In this document: positions 55,409-64,000 of the stretch, piece after piece | How the letters are laid out: every line of letters begins with the position of its first letter | Numbering within the stretch: position 1 is the stretch's first letter | Assembly (NCBI GenBank): GCA_963966185.1 | Contig: CAWZYM010000242.1 | Location: 47,501-111,500, forward strand | Direction: 5' to 3' | DNA: 64,000 bases | From: Rhabditoides inermis | Taxonomy: Eukaryota > Nematoda > Chromadorea > Rhabditida > Rhabditidae | Notes under the pieces: model-generated | Databases searched by the model: none | What the model was told of the DNA's origin: nothing | What the model saw: only the letters and a program-made list of their open reading frames with translations | Program-made: the position numbers and the translations under genes

Positions 55409-57090
55409 GCTCTATCTATGGCTACTCCTTCTCTCTCTTCTCCCGTTATGTCCGGCTCAATTTGTGAGATATGGCGATGGTTTGATTTACGCGCGGACTC
55501 GCTATACATGAAAGGAGTGCGCCGCGCACGCTGCACTCTCTCTCTCACTCTCACTCTCACTCTCTCTCTCTCTCACTCTCTCTCTCTCACCCTCTTTCTC
55601 TCCCATTCTCCCATCCACTCTCAGGTGACGTATTCCGAACAAGGACTATATAAAGGGAAGATAGGGATAAGGTGATGGGAAAGAAAATCTGTCTTCTTCA
55701 GACGATCATTTCGTGTCACATTTTGGGACCACGTGAGTACGCATACGCAACTATGGCTATGGAGACATTACTATAAATATTGATATATTCGATATTTTCA
55801 TATAACATGTAATATGTCACGTAATCATATAATTATTATGATTTCGATTTTCCCATGTTATCGGTAATAAACCTACCTATCTAATTTCTAATTATATAAT
55901 CATAAAAATGAAAGGTTGGCAGAATTATATTAAAAACCTACAACAGTGACTCCGTCGTTGAAGAGAGCCTCTCCGAAAACATTGATGAAGAGAAACTCAT
56001 TCACATGGATCTCCTGAACATTTTTCGAATGAATTTACTCTGTTTGTAAAGTTGAAAAAAAGAGAAAGAAGAACCTGGAAAACAGCGATGACGGCCACAG
56101 GATCGACAGCAGAAATGAGAGCGGAAAAGACAAGGATCTGGAAATAAATCGTTCAAAAAGAGTTCTAATAGTGAAATATAGTTTTAATGTTGCAGATGTT
56201 GAATTAGACAAAACTCACTTCAAAAGTAGAAAACGGCATCGAGAAAGGATAATAATAGGAAATCGCCAGAAGACCACCACCTGAAACATTGGGTTTACAC
56301 TGACCCCACATTGAATAAGAGAATAAAACAGACCAATAGAAAGTGTGTTCCAAATCGTTCCGACCACCGAGAACAGCATGACAGAGTCAATGTTCTCGAA
56401 CAGAGCCCGATTTGGCATGAAGTAACCTGAAACGTAGCAGAAACGTAACGACATGAAACGGCATGGAAACGTATGTACCCGCATCGAATATGATGGGTGG
56501 AAGGAGGTATATGAAGAATGCGTGTGACTCCAGCTGATATGCGTCCGATGAGAAACCACTCCACTTCAGAAACAGACCTAGCACCAGACCAACCTGCAAT
56601 GTTGTATCATATGTATATTCAAATGTATTAATTTGGTTACATTTCATCATAACGTATTCATGCAAATGTCTAGAAACTCACGACAATGAGAAGTGAACTC
56701 TCGGGAAGATAATTCGAGGTACCCGAGATTTTGAACACTGAAAGAATAAGTGCACTCCAAGAAAAATCAAAATATCGAACTCACCGATTTCCGCGAAGCT
56801 GGAGACGAGTAGCCAGATGAGGATCATATAGGGGGTGTTGACATGGGACCACTGCCAGCGTAGCATCTGAAGCAGCACATACTCCAGGGCAGAGGGTCCG
56901 TCGGGAGAGAGGACGGGAGAGGAGAGGGTCCGGTTAGAAGACATTCACAGTCAATGATGGGGATAAAGAGTCATAAGCTATTGACAACCCCGCTTTGCAA
57001 TAATACATTAGTGCTAAGTCTGAAAACACACGTGCTGTTTACGTTTCATGTAATCTTGCCGGGACAATAGAGAAAGAGAGAGAGAGAAAA

Positions 57091-57136
<46 letters not shown>

Positions 57137-57560
57137 GAGTAATCCGGTATATGTTAGCATACATACACCCGTGTACCGCCGCGAGAGAAATCCTTTTGTA
57201 TGACGGGAATAGTTTTGTGTTTCGATGTTTGAGTCAGAGTGAGTGAGTGGTGATGGGAAATGAGGAAACGGTCAGAAGCCCCTCCCCCCACTACAAAAAA
57301 AAACACTAATCCTTGGGTATCAGACTTTCCACCTGTACCTGTAACTATTCACGCTAGTATTTTATCGTATTCTGATTACTGATACACGTGTTATTAGGAA
57401 TAGTACGTGTAAGTGGAGCATAGCATATGCGTACCTGGTAAGTAGTGTGCTGCTGATGTTTCTCAGGGTGTGCAGGACCCGTGCCGTTCTTCCCCCCTCC
57501 TCCCTCCACAGACATCATACACACTGCCAACACCACAAACACAATCGCTGAGCGGCGCAT
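52224..57560 (-). CDS. nhx: Sodium/proton exchanger (NHX/SLC9)
   Basis: Electroneutral Na+/H+ antiporter of plasma membrane or endomembranes. It starts at ATG 57558-57560 with a signal peptide (MRRSAIVFVVLAVCMMSVEG), splicing in phase to MLRWQWSHVNTPYMILIWLL at about 56868. Conserved blocks are FIYLLPPIIFDAGYFMPNR (56.5 and 56.4 kb; the inhibitor-binding TM4 region), SALISAVDPVAVIAVF, FGEALFNDGVTV (transport TM5 acidic-Asn-Asp, about 55.95 kb), FMFLGLSTVS and YGGLRGAIAFGLVVSM. The cytoplasmic tail includes GVEDIAGQQGHYSFRDKFERF, then YLKGDGNVDQLYQLFSQLLD and an acidic segment (ELNTGGVVGADVGEGDD). The last exon gives GSRSNLRGVEDEEETFARSM and ends VRHFP with TGA at 52224-52226. A second possible start (MSSNRTLSSPVLSPDG, 56944) reads directly into exon 2. 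The gene appears intact; which NHX paralogue is unclear. Confidence 0.93.
53286..53325. repeat. (CT)n microsatellite in nhx intron
   Basis: CT run. The same gene's introns also hold GA runs at about 53030-53055, 53608-53640 and 55368-55408. Confidence 0.95.
57061..57135. repeat. (GA)n microsatellite in nhx intron 1
   Basis: GA run with AAAG interruptions, between the signal-peptide exon and the first transmembrane exon of nhx. Confidence 0.9.
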
Positions 57561-59325
57561 CTGAAACCAAATATGGACATCTTGAAACACAATGTAACAG
57601 ATAACAATTGAAAGAGTAATCCCCACTGCACTCGCAGTAGAGATTAGTGAAAGAGTAGAGAGTGAAAAGTGTGCGATTTGGGTAAACAGAGATCATTGAT
57701 AGATGAACAAGTGACGTGATGGTAGTGAGAGTGAGAGTGGGAGGGGGGATATTTGAGCGGGGGAGAAGGACGGTATCGATCTAATCAACGGGCATCACAT
57801 ATCATCCCCCTATCGCACGCCGATTCCACACAACTCGTTTCTTGCCACACACACACGGCAACAAAATTAGGAGGGCACTGTATTTTCCACAGACACTTGT
57901 CTGTGTGATGAACAACACAAAAGGGTATGTATGGATGGTGCGACATCCTAGGTGATGAATCAATGATAGACAGCGGGGGTGGATGGATGGATAGAGAATG
58001 GGGTTTCACTGCAAGTGCCGAGACCGATGCGCCCTTTCCTTCATACATACATTTACATAAACCGACACCATAGTTGCATACGTCACAACTCATGGTCGCT
58101 ATACATTAGGGAATACCGGATCAATCCACTTTTAAAGATTGTCCATCTTGTGTGTGGTTGATGAGTGTTGATGTGTGAAGAAACAGTAAAGTTTACAATA
58201 CAGAATCAGAGAGTTCTGATTTACGGCAGTATTGACGGTGGATAGACCACATACCATAAAGTCACATCACCATCAGCAAACTGCGACCAACTTATGCGCA
58301 GCGCTTTGTTTTTGGAGCGATGATTGGGTGAAAATAGGAATAGGGTGATTTTGAAAGCGGCCATCATAGAAAAGAGAGCACTCACATTGGGCATGATAGA
58401 TGGAGGAGTGTGTATGAAAGCAACTGTGGCATAGACAGAGTCATAATGTGGCCGGGGTGTGAAAGACGGCGGTGTCGATTATTCATATTGCCCCCGATAT
58501 CAAGAACACAACAAGAAATGGCCGAGAAACTAGCCATAAAAGAGGGAAAGCACCGAGACGGAAATCGAAACACTCACATCGATTATCAATATGCGGGGGA
58601 GAGAGAGAGAGTGAGAGACTGTTCTTCGTGATTGATTGGGAGACGATGATGACGTCACTGCTCAGTCACCAGACGCGGAAACAATGAGGAATTGACAAAG
58701 CAGAGAGAGTAGTTCACAAATAAATAAATAAGAAACAGAATCTTTGTTTCGGCCCATCATCCTGCAGACAGGCTACATAAACGAATCAAATAAAGAATAA
58801 CTGACTAAATAATAGAATCTAAATAAGGACAATCCAATCCACTGTGGTGGGCCTACTGCCTGAACGCTCATCAGTGCAGGGCCACAGCGGACGAAACGAA
58901 AGTAGCGAACAAAGTAAAAGCTGGAAGTAAAAAGTAAAAAACCTATAATGAGAAAGTTAGATAGAAGGTATAAATCAGACAGACAAAAAACAACAACAAC
59001 GCGTGCTCGGCGCCTTTTATCGATGATCTATGATAATGAGTTAATATGGACCCCCTACAGGGTAAAGGGGCAAGTTTATGGTTGCAAAACTGTATGTTTG
59101 TAATCAAAGCGATCAATCTCTTGAAGAAAGCTGTCAAGTGCAGCAGGAGCATGGAAGGGACAGGTTGCGGAGGATGTGACTCGCCGCAGAACACGTGTCG
59201 CCCACGTGCCGCCCCCGATCTGCATGTCTCGCCGCCGCATCTCCATCCCTTCTGCATGCCGGCTGCTGTCGACGCGCCGTGCCCGCTCCCCCTTGTGTCA
59301 TTCGCCCTCCCTTCCTCGCCCTCCG
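57561..59325. other. Divergent intergenic region
   Basis: About 1.8 kb between the starts of nhx (minus) and the REEP-MSP gene (plus). No gene supported; short frames show no splice logic. It should contain both promoters. Confidence 0.55.
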
Positions 59326-61436
59326 ATGGACGCGCCCGATCTAGCCACGCAGGCCGTCGCCGCCCTCCGAGCACTCGTCAACGACAAGAGACACGTGTCG
59401 GCCCGGCTGATCGGGGAGCTGCGCAAGCTGACCGGCAGGGACTCCGAGGAGGTGCGTTCCTTCCCCCTCCCCCCGCACTCCCTCCCCTCCAGACGGCCCT
59501 TCTGGTGGCCGCGTGTGTGGCTGTCGCGTGTCTCTCGTCCCATGGACAGTTCATCGCCAATCTCCTCCTCATTGTCTGCCCACTCGCCATCTGCGCCTTT
59601 CCCGACGAGAAACCCTGCAATCAGAAGCTCGGCATCTATGGGTACTGCTCTATACCGTATACCTTATCCTACCTTCATTCTAGCTGCGTGTTCGCGCTGA
59701 CCACTGCGCTAGACTCTCGTCTCGAGAAAATCCCCTTCTACTACTCGCTCAAGGTGGTTATCGATGGGTTATTGATTGATATCGACTGGTTGTAGATCGT
59801 GTTGCACATTCTGGTGTTCCTGGAGCCGGTGTGTCTGGCGGAGCGTCTGCTGAGTGCTCTGCACGAGGAGGTCTCTTGTAGGAATAGCAAGAGGAGCGAG
59901 AGGAGGACGGAGGCTGCCACTCCCGCCACTGTCCGCCCAGCTGCCACACCCAAGAAGGCATCGGTCGCCAAGCCCAAGCAGACGTCCTCCGTCACTGACG
60001 CAGCTGCCAAGAAGGCCTCTCTCACGGAAGCCGCGTCGAAGAAGGCCTCTGCCACCGAGGCGGCCAACAAGAAAGCCTCGGCCACCGAGACCGCTTCGAA
60101 GAAGGAGGCGAAGAAGACTGTGGCGACCCCAAAGGAGTCCCCGTCCGTCAAGGCTACTCCCAAGCCCAAGGAGACTGCGTCTGTTAAGGAGACACCCAAA
60201 AAGTCTGTTGCTGCCACTCCCAAGGAGGTTCTCTTGAAGAAAGAGGCTCCTTCGAAGAAAGAGGTTCTTTCCAAAAAAGAGGTTCCTTCGAAGAAAGAGG
60301 TGCTTTCGAAAAAGGATGTTCCCTCGAAGAAGGCATCTGTCGTCGCGCCGAAAGAGGACTCGTCGACTAAAAAAGAGAAGGCGTCCGTGAAGGAAACTCC
60401 CTCGAAGAAGGCTTCTGTGGCCAAGCCCAAGGAGGTCCCTTCCGTGAAGAAGGCATCTCCTCCCAAGGCGGCCGAGACCCCCACCCCCGTCGCCCCCACC
60501 CCACTCGCTAACGTCTCCACTGCCAAGAACATTGTCGATGTGAGTACTGTACGTACCGTATCCCTCTTACCGTATACCTAGGACGCGGTGACTGCGCAGT
60601 CTACTCACACTCGCACGGCAGCCGCCATCTCTGCTGTCTCGCACCATGATGAGCCCTCTTCCACTGCCTCCACTGCCATCTCCATGGCCAAGACGCCTCA
60701 GCCAGGTGGGCGGAGCTGCGAGGGGCGGAGCTTTCATTTTTCATTCAGGCACCAACCCTATGCTATACGACTCTGCGTTCCAGCTGCACTCTTCGTCCTC
60801 GGATATCGATACTCAGGCGGGCGGTGTCTCCAGGGTGCCCCACTTCATTCAGTTCCTGCCGGCAGATAAACTGGTGAGACACCTGGGATGTCTCGGGGGT
60901 TGGGGTTACTGTAAGCATAACATGTGTTACTGCAGGTGTACAACGCGCCGTTCGATCTGGACACGAAGACGTACCACATGAAGCTGTTCAATGACTCTCC
61001 TCGCTGGACCGTCTATGCTGTCAAGGTGGGCGGAGCCTTGAGGGGCGTGACCTAGCTTTGAAATGTCAGTCGAACGCTCTGCCGCGTCTGATTGCTTACC
61101 CGCCGTGTGGAGTGCTGCAGCCGAGGCAGAAGATTGATCTGGCTGTCACGTGCGCGGTGGGTTACTGTAGATGGATACTGTAGTGAGATGGATTCTGTAG
61201 TTACCGTATACGTTATAGCCGTTCGACAAGGAGACCACGCAGTGTGATCGCGATCGCATTTCGTTCGACTATGCCAACTGCCCCGCGGACACCAAGCAGT
61301 TCGACTTCAAACTCCTTCTGGTGAAAAATTACACTGCGTTGTGCAGTTTGATAACACTCATTTAATGCACTACATTACACTACAGGAGTCTCCGATGCGC
61401 CGTCGCAAGAACATCTTCATTCACTATAACGTCTAG
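59326..61436 (+). CDS. TB2/DP1/HVA22 (REEP-like) plus MSP-domain protein
   Basis: Ten exons join in phase: 59326-59451, 59493-59641, 59684-59753, 59796-60540, 60583-60705, 60749-60873, 60936-61025, 61070-61156, 61219-61320 and 61386-61436, giving 555 aa. Residues about 43-140 form a TB2/DP1/HVA22-like hairpin membrane domain: HGQFIANLLLIVCPLAICA, then ALDSRLEKIPFYYSLKIVLH and ILVFLEPVCLAERLL, as in REEP/Yop1 proteins that shape tubular ER. Residues about 145-400 are a Lys/Ala/Ser/Thr/Pro linker of repeats such as SKKASATEAANKK and PSKKEVLSKK. Residues about 435-555 are an MSP domain: VYNAPFDLDTKTYHMKLFND, YPPCGVLQPRQKIDLAV and MRRRKNIFIHYNV, matching the FNAPFD, PPCGVLxP and RRKNLPIEYN marks of sperm proteins and VAP. 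I infer an ER protein that can dock partners through MSP. Both domains are well supported; the combination is unusual. Confidence 0.85.
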
Positions 61437-61917
61437 AACTTCTCACCACAGTTTTCACTTTTCACATATGTTTCACTGTCTCGTTCGTTCGTTTCGTTCG
61501 TTCGTTCGTCGTTCGACTCTCGCTTCGCAGTCCCATTAGATACTCAGGCTTACACGAGTACAACGCCGCTTTCCTTTACCGCACTCGTGTCAATTACATT
61601 ATGATAAAACTTTGCTCTCGACTTTCCGCAGGTGTTTTTGATATTGACATTGCACTACGGAACAAAATTGTCTAATACACCCCCACTTTTCTAGGAAATT
61701 AATTGCGTGACACAGTAAAATGAAAGCAATGTGTGGGCGTGTGGTATACACAATTCTCACATATTCTATTATTTATGTAGTGTACTAGTGAAAGAATTGG
61801 CTATTTATTTTTTTGTACCTTTTATGTGCGTTTATGTAGTTTTATGTGCACCTTTACACTAGGCGTAACTCTCTTGTCTGACAAGTTTGACAAAAAATCC
61901 AAATACGGCTTGCAAGC
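61437..61917. other. 3' flank, nothing coding
   Basis: Begins with a short run of TTCGTTCG units (about 61485-61515). Otherwise unique sequence. Confidence 0.5.
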
Positions 61918-62098
61918 TATAGTCGGATTGGATCCTATATGCCATCCGTGACAATTCACATGTTGTGCAGTTTTGTGCGACACAACATGTATGTAATCAA
62001 ATATCCAAAACGCTTTCTTGAGTGGGAATCGAACCCGCGGACAGGCCGCGGCGATTGTACGCTGGCGGCGCACACTACCACTGCGCCATAGTGGCAGT
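61918..62098 (-). repeat. tRNA-derived SINE-like element, copy A
   Basis: On minus, a tRNA-Gly-like head (TATGGCGCAGTGGTAGTG A box; CCGCCAG in the anticodon-loop position; GGGTTCGATTCCC B box) is followed by a common tail: AAAGCGTTTTGGATATTTGA, CGACAC..., GCACAACATGTGAA and GTCACGGATGGCATATAGGA. Acceptor arms do not pair. Confidence 0.85.
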
Positions 62099-62207
62099 GG
62101 TGGAAAAATCGAAGAGAGAGCCCATCTAGCTCCACTGGCCTCTTCAGTGTACAATGATGAGAGATAAGCAAACATATCTGCGAAATTCAATGACCTCTAG
62201 GTATGAC

Positions 62208-62393
62208 CCTCAATGGCGCAGTGGTAGAGCGCGCCGCCAGCGCGCGATCAGTGCTAGTTTCCCAAGGGTTCGATTCCCTCACACAAAGCGTTTTGGATAT
62301 TTGAAGACATTCACGTTGTGTTGCACGAAACTGCACAACATGTGAAATGTCACGGATGGCATATAGGATCCAAACCGACTATAAGGTAAGGTG
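62208..62393 (+). repeat. tRNA-derived SINE-like element, copy B
   Basis: Same head (AATGGCGCAGTGGTAGAGCG, CCGCCAG loop, AGGGTTCGATTCCCT) and the same roughly 110-nt tail as the element at 61918-62098, on the opposite strand, so the two are head-to-head about 110 bp apart. Confidence 0.85.
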
Positions 62394-62600
62394 TAGAGAA
62401 AGAGGAAAAGTCAAATCAAATCAATTTCCAGACGTTCAGGTCATTCCAAACTTTCCTCATACGTCAGTCATTTCGTTAGTGAAGTTTCGTTAGTGACGCA
62501 TTGTGATCCTCAAACCAGCCTTCCAATATCATATAGATCGCCCTTGCAAACTCAAGTGTACACTCGGACAAAGCCCCACGAAACAGGTGATAGTGTAGAT

Positions 62601-62645
<45 letters not shown>

Positions 62646-62672
62646 AAGACAGAGAAAGAGAGAGAAAGACAA
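62601..62672. repeat. (GA)n microsatellite
   Basis: GA run with AAAG and ACAG interruptions in intergenic sequence. Confidence 0.95.
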
Positions 62673-62924
62673 GTTGAGGAGGCGGAGAGACTTTATGTTA
62701 TAGGACGGCTACATTTGAGTCGCACATTTGTTACTTTCATTTCGACTTTGGACAGATCTCATCAGTGTTCTTGTTATCTTCTTATTTCTTGATTTGTGAT
62801 GAGCATTTCTATTCGGTGACTACAAAGTTCGTTTGTCCTCGCTGACACAGTCTTATGCTTTATGTGGCCACTTCAATTCGAACTTCGCGCCAAAATGCTT
62901 ATCGGAAAGTTGAGCTCTGTGCAC

Positions 62925-63350
62925 TAGTGTTGGGTCGATTAAGAAAAGTTCGATTAATGATTAACGATCAATCGAAAAATTAATCGAAGCCTTCGATTAA
63001 CGATTAATCGATTAATGATCAATTTTCAAACTTGTTTTCGTAGTTATGTGTGAATAATTGCAATGAACAGTACAATTCTGAGAAAATTTTGCTTATTCTG
63101 ACTCATACAGCGCTCCAGGAAGTGAGAATTGTACCAAAAAACATCGAATTTGAGCGACATTTTTTCGATTAATCGTTAACGATTAATCGTTAATCGAAAT
63201 TGTCTCGCTAAATCGATCAACGATTAATCGTTTATCGAACCATGTTCGATTAATCGATTAATCGAAATCGACCGATTTATCGAAATCGACCGATTAATCG
63301 AGCCGATTAATCGAAAATGTATCGAAAGTCGATTAATCGACTCAACACTA
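62925..63350. mobile_element. hAT-type MITE full of ATTAATCG motifs
   Basis: Terminal inverted repeats TAGTGTTGGGTCGATTAA (left) and TTAATCGACTCAACACTA (right, reverse of TAGTGTTGAGTCGATTAA), flanked on both sides by the identical 8-bp CTGTGCAC (62917-62924 and 63351-63358). An 8-bp target duplication is the hallmark of hAT transposons. The 426-bp interior has no transposase frame and is made largely of degenerate TCGATTAATCGA palindromes. Confidence 0.9.
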
Positions 63351-63384
63351 CTGTGCACATCTTGTCGATATGAGTTTGACAACA

Positions 63385-63500
63385 CATGCCGGTTCCGGTT
63401 CGATTCCCGCTACGTGCAATCAGTTTTGCCAAATTCTCGAGAGTGAATTTCGATGAACCTTGGTAATTCTGAACTTTCTAAACGCCCCTGTGCCTTAAAT
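63385..63500 (+). repeat. Dispersed repeat with B-box, SINE-tail-like
   Basis: GGTTCGATTCCCGCTACGTG (a tRNA B box), then GTGAATTTCGATGAACCTTG and CGCCCCTGTGCCT. It shares these blocks in order with the sequence at about 30940-31055, which supports a second tRNA-derived repeat family. Confidence 0.7.
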
Positions 63501-63672
63501 GCATCATTCACGTATTTATGCTTACCATGTTTCTACTATCCCAAGGCGTTATTTCGTTGTAACGCTTGGAGTTGTAGGGAAAGGTGAAAATAAATCACGC
63601 CTAGAATCATTGTTATGTTGATGCTTGATGTATTTGTATATTTGTTGTATTTGTATATTCTTTCTGTTCAGA

Positions 63673-64000
63673 ATGTCGGACGACTGTTCTACAGAACCTC
63701 ACGAATCTCTGAATACTTACATTGAACTTTCGACTACGCCAAGAGTGCATACATGACTGACATGAAAATTGAAACATAATTAATTCTAGATTTTATCCGC
63801 AGTTATCACGGTTATTTTATGTTACAAACTCGTAACAAACTACACTCCCAGAATGTTCTTTCACGTGAATTGCAAGGTAAGCGGAACCATTTCATTTATT
63901 AGGAATTGTAAGTAGTTTCTTATATCTTATCTTTACAGATTCTCCTGAATGCCACTATAGCCATGTACGTTTTGTATTCTGTGTCTATTTTATGCGAATA
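63673..64000 (+). CDS. Serpentine chemoreceptor, N-terminal part (runs off right edge)
   Basis: Exon 1 63673-63726 (MSDDCSTEPHESLNTYIE), a short intron, exon 2 about 63788-63870 (ILSAVITVILCYKLVTNYTP then FFHVNCK), a second intron and exon 3 from about 63940 (ILLNATIAMYVLYSVSILCE). All three join in phase. A short Cys-containing N-terminus, TM1 and the FHxNxKILL motif before TM2 are typical of Sra-superfamily receptors (Sra, Srab, Srb, Sre). Only TM1 and most of TM2 are inside the window. Confidence 0.7.

Noticed and set aside
59046..59795. A 249-codon plus-strand frame as the real start of the REEP-MSP gene
   Set aside because: It is in another frame from the conserved exons and crosses a clear donor and acceptor.
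62025..62100. Functional tRNA-Gly(GCC) on minus strand
   Set aside because: The anticodon-type stem pairs, but acceptor arms do not, position 33 is not U, and a shared non-tRNA tail follows, so it is a SINE-like head.

Overview
The window is eukaryotic and reads as a nematode. Genes are split into many small exons (mostly 50-150 nt) by short GT-AG introns, often 40-60 nt with consensus-like TTTCAG acceptors. Gene content is typical of nematodes: an NCA/NALCN leak channel, PTR-type peptide transporter, serpentine chemoreceptors of the Sra superfamily, a worm-type CK1/TTBK-like kinase, an NHX exchanger and a major sperm protein (MSP) domain. Exon density would fit a rhabditid or diplogastrid worm, but I cannot place the species. 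(GA)n/(CT)n tracts litter introns and spacers and create most of the spurious Ser-Leu or Arg-Glu reading frames.

Layout. 1-7.9 kb, minus: 5' two thirds of an nca/NALCN channel gene, running off the left edge. 12.1-15.0 kb, minus: an unrecognised 8-exon protein with two hydrophobic segments. 16.6-21.4 kb, plus: a complete PEPT (SLC15) transporter. 22.1-24.2 kb, plus: a small Pro/Tyr/Gln-rich, Cys-tailed CYSTM-like gene with tRNA-like elements in a large intron. 24.9-36.1 kb: three copies of one chemoreceptor, two on plus and one inverted; the second and third are almost identical over most of their length, and both carry decayed pieces of the CYSTM gene tail upstream, so the duplicated unit included that tail. 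The spacers hold foldback elements and a 29-bp tandem repeat.

37.6-40.8 kb, plus: a complete cytochrome P450 with a tRNA-Ser(AGA) inside one intron. 40.9-42.1 kb, minus: a small low-complexity protein. 43.2-45.7 kb, minus: CK1/TTBK-like kinase. 45.9-46.4 kb: tRNA-Arg(CCT), tRNA-Trp(CCA) and an Ile-like tRNA of doubtful function. 46.9-47.7 kb, plus: a small secreted Cys protein. 48.2-50.3 kb, plus: a second type of Sra-superfamily receptor. 52.2-57.6 kb, minus: a full NHX sodium/proton exchanger, followed on the same strand (50.7-51.6 kb) by a small gene that looks like only the cytoplasmic tail of an NHX. 59.3-61.4 kb, plus: a protein joining a TB2/DP1/HVA22 (REEP-like) membrane domain, a Lys/Ala/Ser-rich linker and a C-terminal MSP domain. 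61.9-63.4 kb: an inverted pair of tRNA-derived SINE-like repeats and a hAT-type MITE with an 8-bp target duplication. 63.7 kb to the right edge: the start of another receptor.

There is no operon-like pathway; the genes serve excitability, nutrient and ion transport, chemosensation, detoxification and possibly sperm or ER functions. The best candidates for something undescribed are the REEP-linker-MSP protein, the tail-only NHX gene, the 25-nt putative intron shared by three receptor copies, and the tRNA-derived repeats. All gene models were made by eye from splice-site and reading-phase agreement, so exon ends are estimates to within a few bases.
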